This document shows positions 53,156 to 64,000 of a stretch of 64,000 bases of DNA, piece by piece (position 1 is the first letter of the stretch; every line of letters starts with the position of its first letter). The position numbers and the translations under genes are program-made. The notes under the pieces are model-generated. The model made no database searches. It was not told the DNA's origin and saw only the letters and a program-made list of their open reading frames with translations. Source of the stretch: Amaranthus tricolor (lineage: Eukaryota > Streptophyta > Magnoliopsida > Caryophyllales > Amaranthaceae); NCBI RefSeq assembly GCF_026212465.1, contig NC_080052.1, positions 31,418,326-31,482,325 on the forward strand, written 5' to 3'.

Positions 53156-53715
53156 GACATAACATACCTTTTTTTTTTTTTTAAGAAAACCTGTAGCTTA
53201 TATTATTATAAATCTAGGGTCAGCAAGGTTTGTAGACTTAGTGGGAAAGGCTCCATACAAATCTTTTCTATAGCATTACTAGTATCCCACCTTGCTAATA
53301 AATGGCCTACGGTATTTCCAAGCCTACGAACAAAGCTACAAGTAAAACCAGCAAAACATGATATAGAATCGGCAATTTATCTAAGAACAAGTAAATGTGA
53401 GTCGTCCCCTTTCCTGATCTAAAAATGTATTGATCACCGTCAACGATTTGCCTTCTAAATGGACATAACCATATCCCATCGGTTTTACGATATCTAAAGC
53501 GAACAAAGCAGCTGCAGCCTCTAAAATATGAACACTCCAATTCGCTTCCACGCATCGAGTCCCGGTGAGTAAAACCTTATCATTAATATCTCGAACAACC
53601 ACACCTAAGCCTCTTCGCCTATTTGTCCCTATATGAGCATCGAAGTTGATCTTAACCCAGCCTGTACTTGGCGGTTCCCACTTTTGGAAGGAAAGCACCC
53701 ATGAGGGATGGCAAA

Positions 53716-54415
53716 TAAGAATGGTCATGGGTCCAGGACCCCGTAGGATCCGCCCCGGACCCGCCCCTTTTATAAGGGTCTGGGTCTTAATTTTTGAGAC
53801 CCGTCGGATCCGGGTCCGGGTCTGGATCCAAAAATTTTTTACAGACATGGACCCGGACCCGGACCCGGACCCTAAACTTTTAAATTTTAAATTTTAAATT
53901 TTTGAATTATGATATTATGAATGGATGGCGTGGGGCGTGGGCCATTCTCAATTCTGATATTTTATATTTCTTGTTCAGTGATTAAATTCCATCTCACAAT
54001 TAGAATGAGAAAATTCATACCAAGTATCATTTTCAAAATTGATTACAGTGTTTGTATTCTTCATTTAATTTGATTTGAAAACAAATTTAGATTTATTGTT
54101 ATGATTTTAATTATGTATTTTGACAAGTGTTTTTACGTTTTAGTAATTATTTTGTATTTGAATTTCATGGACTCGAACAAGTATTTGTAATACGATAATA
54201 AGTTGCTTACAAAAATACAAAAAAACTCGAAAAAGGTTCAATTTTGACAAATCAAAGAGGCTTTGTATAAGACCCATTAAGGACCCTAGACCCTGTCAGA
54301 CCCGTAGGGTCCGGGTTCGGGTCTGAAAATTTGGACCCTTAGGGTCCGGATCCGGGTCTGGATCCAAAAAAAATAGGGTCCGGGTCTAGCCAGACCCGCC
54401 CCATGACCATCCCTA
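53716..54415. mobile_element. hAT-like non-autonomous element, 700 bp, inserted in the LINE
   Basis: ATGGCAAA is duplicated exactly at 53708-53715 and 54416-54423. The ends are inverted: left TAAGAATGGTCATGGG, and right, reverse-complemented, TAGGGATGGTCATGGG. The subterminal parts are rich in GGGTCCGGGTC / GACCCGGACCC repeats on both sides. The interior is AT-rich and non-coding. An 8-bp duplication points to hAT. A second copy starts at 63519. Confidence 0.88.
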
Positions 54416-55605
54416 ATGGCAAACATTAAGCTTCTGTGTGTATAGTTGATAATCCCCCACCATTTTTGCAAAAGAAGTCTACATCTGCTTCAAATCACAT
54501 GTGATTATGTGAAGTTGTCCATCACCGCTTTATTCCTGCTAAAGCAGCTTACCCACATCGAAGAACAGATCAATGCTAACTCTTCCGACGTAGCATGGGA
54601 AAGAAGCCATTGAAGGGCATCAAAGAAGGTAGATCGGGGCGCAGCCTGAAAAAAGGAAAATGAGGGTGCGTATGCCACATGACATGCGTCGTATAATAGT
54701 CCAACAAAGCATGGCACACAATTTCCACCTCATTATTTCATCTCGAGTAGATTGGGGATTCGATCATATGTCTATAGTGTCGAACCGCATTCACAGGTAA
54801 AGAATTCTTGCATGCTCTTCATATGAAGTGTTTGAGCTTAGGCGGCCATTGCGAACTCCACACCTTTTAACACAACCCACCGCCATCATGTGCATCGTCC
54901 AACGGTCCTCCCATACTGAACCAGTATCCCGACTTCACCGTATAGCTGCCATCCTTCGTGAGACTCCAAAACATTTTGTCTTCCCTATCATTGGGTGCAA
55001 TAGGGATAGTAAGTATGTGGTCAATGGTCATGGAATCGAACATTGTGTGAAGGATGTTGATCTTCCATTCTTTACTATCATGATCAATAAGATCCCAAAC
55101 CAAAAAATCATCAGTGTCATCATTGAGGAACTAGGGGCTCACAGCTTTCCCATCTGCAACTAGCCATTTGTTTCTCTTCACTTGTATCGACCTACCCGTA
55201 CCTACTCTCCAAACCAAACCTTCAAGTAAAAGTGACTTTGCACCCCATATGCTTCTCCATGAAAAACTCGGGTCAAAACCTCTTCTAGCTTCGAGTGCTT
55301 CATCATGTTTGTAGTATCGAGCTTTCATCACAGTAGAAAGGAACGGATTCTCGTTATTGTGTAGCCTCCACATTTGCTTTGCTAGCAGGGCTTGGTTGAA
55401 GCATTTGAGATCCAGAAAACTCATACCATCATTACTCTTTGGGCAACACAAACTAGCCCAACTGTGCCGATGTGTTTTCCTAGCATCTGTCGAAGAGCCC
55501 CACTAGAATTGATCAAAAATAGTCTGAATATCATTTATAATGCCACCGGGTATTCTGAAAATGCTCACCATGTAGGAAGGAATAGCTTGAATAACATATT
55601 GAATC

Positions 55606-56093
<488 letters not shown>

Positions 56094-57078
56094 TATAAAA
56101 CTTACTTAACTTAGTTGTTTAATGGTAGGTTCCTAATTGGTTTAATGCCCAATATAATTTTATTTTTTTTAAAATCCCGAATGTTACACTTAGGCTTGAT
56201 ACCAAACAGGTTCTTCTTCATTCTTAAAGCCTTTAATTCCTCCTTTTGTTTACTATGACCCTTACGTGGTGAAGCTTTTATATCAAGGCCCTACCCATAC
56301 CCTTTCTCTTTATCTTCCTTAATCACCAAAGTACAGTTTTTCTCGGTGTGGTTCATCAACCCGTATAGAAAGCAGATGTGGGGTAATCTTTCGTATTTAA
56401 TGGTTATTTTTACTGTCGAACCACCCCTAGTTTTAATAAGTTGATGTCGTTTCAAAGGTTTTGTTACATCAATGATGACCCTAACCCTACGATAAGGATT
56501 AACATCAAGAAAATCATCTTCTATCTCTACAACCTCCCTCATAGCCTTTGCAATCGACCTACACATTACTATTAGATCTACAACCGAAAGGAAGATTATA
56601 GAATCTTACCCAAAAAGGAGAGAAATTTAAGACCACATCAGAGGTTGCGCATCGCCTTCGATTTCTTGCAACACAAGCAACCGTTGTTCGAAACTCCATG
56701 GCCTCCCATTAAGCACGTTCTCCATATCTTGCCAATGAAAGAATTGGAACATAAATAGATTAGAGCCCATTGATCTGATCACCACACCATCTTTGAGACA
56801 CCAAACATGGAGTATAGTACGTTTAAAAGCATCGAAATTCAAAAGCTTCTCCATAAGTATTCGCCCTATCAACCGTAACGAGATCTTTTCATCGTGGGTA
56901 TTATCATTACAATCATCCAGAATCCCAATATCTTCTTCGCCATTCATGATGGCTAATTTGGAGCATTGTTCGACAAGATCTTCCGCCATGAGAGCGATAG
57001 TTTTGTCTCTTAGGAAACCCTAGAGAGAGAAAAACTCTAACTCAAGAGAGAGAAGGGACCCTTTTTGACATAACTTAC

Positions 57079-57608
57079 TTAAAACATTGGATGTTTGTTT
57101 AATGATTTTTTTTATATTTTATTATTTTTTCTTAAAAGTATAAAATAAAAAGTTGAAAAATCAATTTCAAAATCATTTTTTAAATAAAATTCATTTACCT
57201 AAAACGTCATATTTCCTGTCATATTATAATTTATAATTAATAATTAATTAGAACTTAAAAAGTTTAAATATCATTAAAAAAAATTTAAAGTATTTAAAAA
57301 TTAAAATGAGGCAATCAAACATGATCAATTAACCAATGCAAAATGTAAATACAGTTTCAAATTTTCCTCATTCAGCGCTGACTTTTTCTTAATGCACATT
57401 CGTTTACAAATTTTGAGGGGACTTTGTATCTCCATGCCCCAATTCCCCCCTATATTACTTCCGCTTGCTAATAGCCTAATACTCATTGAAAGGCCACCAA
57501 AAACACACTAAAATTAACACCAAACAATCACAAAAATTTACTCGTACTTCACCAACAACACAATTCTAGAGTATATCTTTGGTTAATTAATATTATACCC
57601 TTCTTCTG
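57079..57608. other. Promoter and leader region of the Raf-like kinase gene
   Basis: The first part is AT-rich. From about 57420 the sequence turns C-rich ('ccccaattcccccctatatt') and is followed by a leader-like stretch to the donor site 'cttctg|gtatgt' at 57608/57609. The 'ctatatta' near 57450 is a weak TATA candidate. Confidence 0.4.
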
Positions 57609-57975
57609 GTATGTTTTTTTTATTGGGTGGTTGTTATTTTGCAAATTTTGTAAATTTCTCATGAAAGTGTTTTGTTTCTGGATCTCCCTTGTTTCTTGTA
57701 CTACAACATTATTGTTTTATTTTTGGCAATCATTGATTTCTTTTTTTTTTTTATCATGGAATTAGTCTTCATATTTCTATAATGTTGTAAAGTCATGATT
57801 TTTTATTTTTTATTTTTTATTTTGATTGATTTGTTATGCATCCTATCTCCATGGGGATATTTAAGGGTAATAGAGATAGTGATATGGTATTTGGCTTTTT
57901 TATTTAATTATTTGCTTTTTTTGATATTTTTTGGTGCTTTTTCCAAAAATTCCTCCTTTTTTGATATGAGAAAAT

Positions 57976-58013
<38 letters not shown>

Positions 58014-58385
58014 TTAAAAAATTTTTTTTTTTTATAAATGCTCAAAGGCTTCAGATTTTTGGGTATATGACTTTGATGCAGCAAGTTTTTGATTCATATC
58101 TTATAAAGGTTACTACACATTTGATAATTTCTAATTATGCGTTGTTGGGTACTTATGTTTGCAGAGAAATTTTGGGTTTGAAGCTTCATTAGGGTTTGTA
58201 AACACATAATTTAATTTCGATCATCGTCCTGCTTTATTATTAAGAAATTGATATTGAATTCTTATGGTTTGCTAAAGGAATTTGTATTTTGGGATTTGGG
58301 TACAATCATTTTTTGAGGTATTATTGGATTGAAGGCAGATTTAGGGTATTATAAGGAGGATTTCGATCTCAATTTTGTTTTGTAG
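57609..58385 (+). other. Probable 5' UTR intron of the kinase gene
   Basis: The donor GTATGT follows 'cttctg', and the acceptor 'ttttgttttgtag' lies 7 bp before the ATG at 58393. The 777 bp between are T-rich, with poly-T runs at 57977-58008 and 58022-58033, as usual for plant introns. Inferred from signals only. Confidence 0.55.
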
Positions 58386-58392
58386 GAGCCCA

Positions 58393-61112
58393 ATGGATGA
58401 ATCTTCTTCTTCCTTGATCAGGAGGACGAAGTTTTCACACACTGTATGTCATCGAATCGATTCATCTATATTGGCCTCCATGTCATTAAGATTTCGAACA
58501 CAGGAAATTCCCCAATTCAAACCTAGACCCGAAACTCCTGCTTCTCGGCCCGAAGCAGCCACTTTACCTGAAATTGCTGCTTCTCGCCCTGAATTAGTCG
58601 GTGTTCGCAAGGTACACGAATCAAATCAAACCCAGGTTCTGCGACATCCATTGACGAACAAACAAAGAACCGTGTCACCTCCGCTTGAAGTTCCTTTGTC
58701 GGATACATTTAAGGACGCTCAAATGGAAGTAAAGAGATCATTAACCCCGATTTCTCGAAGGAAGAAGCCCGATAAGAAAACGAACAAATCAATTCCAGAC
58801 AGTAGGAAGTCTAATGTGAAATTCGGCTGGGGAAAATACTTTGATCATGCAGGGGGAAGAGTTACAGCTGTGGATGCAGCTGATGAGTACATGATTGATC
58901 TTTCACAGTTGTTTCTCGGGCATAAATTTGCTCATGGTTCTTACAGTAGGCTTTACCGGGGATTATATAAGGATGAACCTGTCGCTGTGAAGATGATTCG
59001 GTTGCCAGATGATGACGAAAATGGAAGCTTATCAGCTAGATTAGAGAAGCAGTTTAATCGAGAAGTTACTCTTTTGTCGCGCCTTCACCATGCTAATGTA
59101 GTTAAGGTAGCCTTGCTCTTCCACTCAGGCTTGTTTATTGGATACACTGATGAGTCTAGGGGTGTTCAGCGGGCCGTGTAAGGGTTGGGTCGGGTCGGAC
59201 CGGGCTTAAATAAAAATTAGCTTCTTTAAACTTAATGTGGGCTTTAAATGTAGCGGGCTTTAAAAGCCGAGACCGGCCCAACCCGGCCCTTTTTTATTAC
59301 TTAAAATTATTTAAATTCCCATTTATCAATTTATATTAAATCAGCATTTATAATAATCAAGTTTTTTGACCCTTATTAAGTCTTTTCATAGTCCATTTCA
59401 TTTTAATTATATTAGAGCCCATTTTTGGTCTGATCTTTACAAAGTCCTACTAAAAACGGGCCGGATAAGGGCTTAAAATGGGGGTCTGACCCATTAAACA
59501 CCCCTAATCACTGATAAGATTGAGGAGATAACATTTCATAGGGATCTAAAATCATATGCATATTTGTTTGGATCAGTTTATAGGTGCATGCAGACAACCA
59601 CTGGTCTTTTGCATTGTGACCGAGTACTTGTCAGAGGGCTCGTTGAGGGCATACTTGCATAGGCTTGAACACGAAACACTACCTTTGGAGAAGTTAATCT
59701 CCGTGGCACTTGAAATTGCTCGTGGAATGGAATATGTGCACGCACAAGGTCTTGTTCATAGGGATCTTAAACCCGAAAATATTCTAATTGATCAAGATTT
59801 TCACATGAAAATTGCTGATTTTGGGATTGCTTGTGAGGAAGAACACTGTGATCCTGTTTCAGATGATCCTGGAACATACCGCTGGATGGCTCCTGAGATG
59901 ATTAGGCACGATCCTTATGGACGGAAAGCGGATGTATATAGCTTTGGACTCATGCTATGGGAGATGGTATCTGGAAGCATCCCTTATGAGGACAGGATGT
60001 CTTTCCAGGCTGCTTTCGCTGTTATGACTACGGTTGGTTTCTCTATGCTGGTTCATAGATTTTATTGTAATCTCTATAGTATGGTGTGCAATGTCACATG
60101 ATTCGTTAATCACTTCGCGAATCGAAAAAAGCGAATTATGGTCAGTTTTGGGCTATTTTTGGACAAATTTGAGCGAATTGCGAATTCGAAAAGCGAATTG
60201 CGAATTCGAAAAGCAAAGTAGCTAGCGAATTGCGTTACAGTGATGGTGTCATTCAGTTTATTTTGTGTTTGCACTTTATATACTGATATAACTATCAAGT
60301 TAAATTTGTGTGCTCACCTTAGTGAAAAGCTAATTCAAACTAGAGATCAACCATGGTGGCAATTTTCTATTGGGGTATTTGGCAATTGGTCGATGGCTAT
60401 TGGCTATTGGCTATTGGCCGTTGACTTTTTAGTTAACTTGTTTGACTAGTTGGAAGTGTTGGTTGTTTTTGTTAGCTTTTAAGCTAGTTGAAAAAGCCAG
60501 CTGTTTATGGAGATATTTGATAAATTTAGGTATTGACTGTTGGCTGTTTATTAAGAAAAAGTGGGTCAATAAGCCAAAAACAACAAAAAAAACTAACAGC
60601 AGTAGCTTATCAGTTGGTTTAAAAGCCATTTACCAAATACTTTTTTGTCTGTTTGACCAAGTCAAAAGCCAAAATCTAAGCAAAAAGCCATAACCAAACA
60701 CCCATCAAGGACGTACAAGTTTACAGATTTGTCATCCAAGCTTTGCATCTCACTTTGTCTGATTTGTGATGTTGCGTTTCTATATTCCAAATTCTTTAGA
60801 AGATACAAAATACTAATTTAAACCCAAATTTTTTGATTGTAGAATGCGCGGCCTAACGTTCCTGAGCGCTGTCCTCCAGCAATGAAAGCTCTAATAGAAC
60901 AATGTTGGTCTCGAGTTCCAAAAGAGAGGCCTGAGTTTTGGCAGATTGTGAAAGTCCTTGAGGGGTTTGAATCTTCATTTGCTAATGATGGAACCTTGAA
61001 GCTGTTACCAAATTTTATCCAGGATCAAAAGAAGGGTTTTCTGTATCGAATACAAAAGCTTAGTACCCCTCACAATAATTCTAATATTATGCCTAAACCT
61101 AAGTTTATTTGA
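58393..61112 (+). CDS. Raf-like (group C MAPKKK type) Ser/Thr protein kinase, three exons
   Basis: Exons are 58393-59106, 59577-60032 and 60843-61112, GT-AG with all junctions in phase 0, giving 479 aa. The N-terminal 170 residues are basic, Pro- and Ser-rich and probably disordered. The kinase domain spans about 173-440: G-loop KFAHGSYSRLYRG (first Gly replaced by Ala), K200 in VAVK, E224 in the C helix, HRDLKPEN with D301, DFG with D319, and GTYRWMAPE. The C-terminal EQCWSRVPKERPEFWQIVKVLE and the end PKPKF match the plant HT1-like Raf subgroup, for example Arabidopsis At5g58950. A soluble cytosolic signalling kinase is expected; its substrate is unknown. At the exon 2-3 junction the usual NKN reads TTN. 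Introns 1 and 2 hold MITE copies at 59157, 60092 and 60371. A frame continuing from exon 1 past the donor to 59181 is intron readthrough. Confidence 0.93.
59157..59506. mobile_element. hAT-type MITE in kinase intron 1
   Basis: The ends are TAGGGGTGTTCA on the left and 'taaacacccct(a)' on the right, an inverted repeat common in plant hAT MITEs. Just inside are 'gcgggccgtg' and 'gggtctgaccc'. CACTGATGAG before it (59145-59154) and CACTGATAAG after it (59509-59518) look like an aged target duplication, with two unpaired bases on each side. Confidence 0.7.
60092..60240. mobile_element. Second copy of the intron-1 MITE (family of 13698-13842) in kinase intron 2
   Basis: It shares TGTCACATGATTCG at the left end, the central 'aaagcgaattatggtc', 'gggctattttt', and 'gaattcgaaaagcgaatt', which here is duplicated. 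The right end 'cgaattgcgttaca' is a loose inverted match. No clean target duplication is seen. Confidence 0.6.
60371..60704. mobile_element. MITE with TGGGGTATTTGG / CCAAACACCCA ends, kinase intron 2
   Basis: The left end reads TGGGGTATTTGGCAATTGG and the right end, reverse-complemented, reads TGGGTGTTTGGTTATGGC. Subterminal 'tggctattggctattggcta' and 'aaaagccaaaa' are also partly inverted. It is 334 bp and non-coding, and of a hAT-like or unclassified MITE type. Confidence 0.6.
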
Positions 61113-62099
61113 CACCACTTGGCTTTTGTAGTTCATTTCAAATTATCTTGTAATAAGTAGGCCTGTTTTTTGTCGCTTTGTTTTGATATAGGAAAAAGAA
61201 ATATGCCTTCTTTTTTTTTTTTTTTTCTTTTGATGGATACGGGATGGATATATTAAGTAAGGCGGTTCAAGGCTGGTTGTTAAATAGTAGTACAATTCCC
61301 ACGAGTCCACAACAGGTTTTTGTCTTGCTGTTTTGTTGCCGTTGTTCCATTTAGTTTTTTAACACTATTTATTTGTATTTTATTCTTAATCTAGATGTCA
61401 AAATATAGTCATGTGGGATCTTGTTTGATTCGTCTTAATGTAAATTTTATTAATATTAATTTTTTATAATTTTTAATTATGTACAATTAAAGTTATTTAG
61501 AATTGAATTAGTGCATTGGATAGTGTGTCAAAATTAAATAGGACAACTCAAATGAATTGGAGAGAATATTGTTTATTAAACCCTTTTTTCATAAGCTCTG
61601 TTGTGTGGACATAATTTCACTTGCTGATAGCCTGATACTGCTTGTGTAGGATTATGCATCTGTGTATGACATTGCTGGCATCTACTGCTGATTTTATCCT
61701 GATGCTTGAGTAGAGGTGTTTAACTGGGCTTGTCGACCCAACGGGTCAAAGGTCCGGTCACATTTTAACGGGTCATTTGCGGATCGGGTTAATAACGGGT
61801 CAGATCATTGACGGTCCTTGGTGAAAAGGGTCGATCAGGTTAGGTCGGATAATTATATGGATTAGTTGCGACAAAAATTTTACCACTTTTGTTTTTTTTT
61901 TTTTTTTATAATATTTTTATATGATATTATCATTTACATAGGTGGGTCAACCCAACGGATTATAATGTATAATAAAAGAACTAGAGCTTTTAAAAAATAG
62001 GTTAAAGTGGAAAGGGTATAAACGGCCTTGACCTGCCCTAGTTCGTTTAAATTTGACATAATCCCACTCGATCTGGTCATGAAAGGTTAGAGCGGCCAA
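61113..62099. other. Region downstream of the kinase gene
   Basis: It holds the kinase 3' UTR, a poly-T run near 61211 and a Stowaway-like remnant near 61400-61570. From about 61712 there is a GGGTCGACCCAACGGGTC-type repeat with 'acgggtcatttgcgg', which looks like an hAT MITE remnant ('gaggtgtttaactgggc'). No gene is seen. Confidence 0.5.
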
Positions 62100-62975
62100 G
62101 CATGAAAGGTTCGCCAAATTTTTTCATGGCTGCACATGGCCAAGCATGTACGACCAAGTACAAGCATTTGGGATCGATCATTCAAAGCGATGGAGAGATT
62201 GACGGAGATGTAAACCATCTCATTCAGGCGGGTTGGATCAGATGGCGTGCAGCCACCGCGGTACTATGTGATAAGAAATTTCCAAGCAGGTTAAAAGGAA
62301 AAATTTTATCGGGCGGCTATCAGACCCGCTCTGCTGTATGGGACCGAATGCTGGCCTGTTAAGAAATCTTTTGAATATAAGACGGAAGTTACAGAAATGC
62401 GTATGCTGAGGTGGATGTGTGGGCATACATCGATGGATAGAAATAGGAACCAAGATTTTAGAGACAAACTAGGAGTAGCACCTATTTCGGGAAAAATGCG
62501 TGAAAAGAGATTGAGATGGTTTGGACATGTGCAGAGAAAAACTTTCGCCACCCCTGTGAGGAGAGTAGAAAGTATTATAGTAGAGGGTAAGAAGAGTCGA
62601 AGATGACCCAGGAGAACTTGAGACGAACAGATAAAAATCGACTTGCGGGAGCTAAACCTCTCCAAGGGCCTGACTAAGGATAGGGGTAGTTGGAGGCGTC
62701 ATATCCATGTTTTAGATTACTGATGTTCTCGTAGGTTCCTGTCATCCCGCCCCTCCTTCTTGTCCCCTTTTATTCTGTAGGTGGGTCTACTTATTTTCTT
62801 TTATATGTTTTTTCTCCCATGTAGCTACGTCTTCGTATCTTTCTCGAGCCGGGGGATTCCTTTGGCCACGCTCTCTTTTACGGGTATGAGTTGCCGCCGT
62901 CCTTCCCTCCCCAGACCCTGTTTATAATTTTTCTATGAATGGATATACTGGGTTGGATGATGATGACGTATCTTC
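62100..62975 (+). mobile_element. RTE-type LINE, 5'-truncated copy with 3' end
   Basis: The translation shows KYKHLGSIIQSDGEIDGDV, then after a frameshift an LLYGTECWPVKK part, MRMLRWMCGHTSMDRNRNQD, KRLRWFGHVQRKTF and DRGSWRRHIHVLDY. These are the thumb and C-terminal parts of the RTE-clade reverse transcriptase. The 3' UTR ends 'tgggttggatgatgatgacg', a short-repeat tail used by RTE elements instead of poly(A). At least one frameshift and two stops make it inactive. Confidence 0.85.
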
Positions 62976-63518
62976 TCCATTTTATTTGTACAGGACCAAT
63001 TCCAGAAATTTTATCCCTGCCATTGTTTTAGTTTGTTGTTCCATTATTGTATAGATACCTCTTCATTTTTCTGTTCCACATTAAGTGGAGAAGTGAATAA
63101 GTTTTCGTAGTGGTGGATTATACAAATAAGGCTGAATTAAGTATGATCTGTTATCATGTAACTAATTTTATATGTTGCTTTAAGACTCTAACATTGTTTT
63201 TTAATAAGGTGAAGTTTTATTCAAAATTTGATTGCTTTTAAGCCTCTTTTTGGAACAGAGGCTATGAATTTGCTTTGTTGTCGTACTCGGATAGTGGTAT
63301 GTTTATAGAAGGCGTTTTTATTAAAGTGATTTGGTTTTTTTAGATTTTCTGATCTTCCTCCTAAATGGTAAGAAATGAACTTTCACAAGGTGGAAGGAAA
63401 GCCTTCATCTCTAGGTCAACCCGTGACTTTTAATTGGGTCTAAGAAATTATAGTTAAATTAGATGTACGTTGTTTTTTTTAGTAATTTTAACATGTTAAA
63501 GTTGGATTTGATGTGAGT
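62976..63518. other. Spacer, nothing recognised
   Basis: AT-rich, without a protein-like frame or a clear repeat boundary. Confidence 0.5.
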
Positions 63519-64000
63519 AGGGATGGTTATGGGGCGGGTCTGGCCAGACCCAGACCCGGACCCGGACCCTATTTTTTTGGATCCAAACCCGGATCCGGAC
63601 CCTATGGTCCAAAATTTTCAGACCCGGATCCGGACCCTACGGGTCTGATAGGGTCTAGGGTCCTTAATGGGTCTTATACAAAGCCTCTTTGATTTGTCAA
63701 AATTGAACCTTTTTCGAGTTTTTTTGTATTTTTGTAAGCAACTTATTATCGTATTACTAATACTTGTTCGAGTCCATGAAATTCAAATACAAAATATATC
63801 GTATTACAAAATAATTAGATTATATCCCGTCAACAAAATTGTTTGAAAAAGTTACCATATCTTGAACATTTCTAAACAAGAAGGATATGAAAATAGAGCA
63901 AAGCAGTCAGTGGAAGACCAACACTGTAATCTCAGTAAGAGGAGGCAACGCAAGGCTTATAAAAGTAAATAATTGAGAATGAGAATGGCCCACTCCCACT
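63519..64000. mobile_element. Second copy of the 700-bp hAT-like element, cut by the window end
   Basis: It starts TAGGGATGGTTATGGGGCGGG. It follows the reverse complement of 53716-54415 closely through 'gtccttaatgggtcttatac' and 'aaagcctctttgatttgtc' to 'cgagtccatgaaattc' near 63785, then diverges. The last bases 'gagaatggcccactccc' resemble the interior near the other end. Confidence 0.8.

Noticed and set aside
53381..53848. One continuous 155-codon minus-strand gene
   Set aside because: Its first third comes from the ends of the hAT-like insertion (Arg/Thr/Gly repeats). Only the later part is LINE RNase H, so it is a chance fusion.
58375..58392. Kinase start upstream of 58393
   Set aside because: The frame there only extends through a TTG codon and across a convincing intron acceptor (ttttgtag). 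The first ATG is at 58393.
59107..59181. Kinase ending at the stop at 59179-59181
   Set aside because: The sequence after AAG|GTAGCC enters a MITE. The kinase domain resumes in frame at 59577, so this is readthrough into intron 1.

Overview
The window is nuclear DNA of a flowering plant, most likely a eudicot. It is AT-rich, the genes have GT-AG introns, and it holds plant-specific protein families (TOD1/MUCI70, DUF506, group C Raf-like kinases) and plant-type Ty1-copia, Tat-lineage Ty3-gypsy, TRIM, RTE-LINE, L1-LINE and MITE sequences. Frequent hairpin modules containing GAGACGGTCTC make me think of Caryophyllales, but that is only an impression.

Layout. 1-6.6 kb is gene-free and holds a probable solo LTR and a short triplicated repeat. 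6.6-15.0 kb is a nine-exon minus-strand gene for a TOD1/MUCI70-type (DUF616) membrane-anchored protein; the reconstructed exons keep one frame for 589 residues. 15-28.4 kb is intergenic with several small elements: a TRIM, two MITEs, a 331-bp fold-back, a minisatellite that reverses direction, and RTE LINE tails. 28.4-32 kb is a three-exon plus-strand DUF506 gene (307 aa). 34,086-39,072 is a complete Ty1-copia element with apparently identical 213-bp LTRs, a TTGGT target duplication and one open 1,491-codon frame. 40,000-52,752 is a 12.75-kb Tat-lineage Ty3-gypsy element with 655-bp LTRs and an ACTTT duplication. 53,168-57,066 is an internally deleted L1-type LINE on the minus strand, itself interrupted by a 700-bp hAT-like element and a roughly 480-bp TA repeat. 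57.5-61.1 kb is a plus-strand Raf-like protein kinase gene (479 aa). 62.1-64 kb holds an RTE LINE tail and a second copy of the hAT-like element.

The most unusual object is inside the gypsy element. Between the sense gag-pol gene and the 3' LTR lies an antisense gene with its own TATA-like box and three phase-consistent short introns. It encodes a protein with a region resembling the Pfam 'putative gypsy type transposon' domain, then a basic segment and a coiled coil. Two arrays of a GTCGGACCCCCAG-type repeat bracket it. This copy is damaged: there is a 95-bp duplication, a frameshift and an in-frame TAG in the antisense gene, and the sense integrase has Lys where the catalytic Glu should be.

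The three host genes look independent; nothing in the sequence suggests a shared pathway. Exon boundaries are read from splice signals and frame, without transcript evidence.
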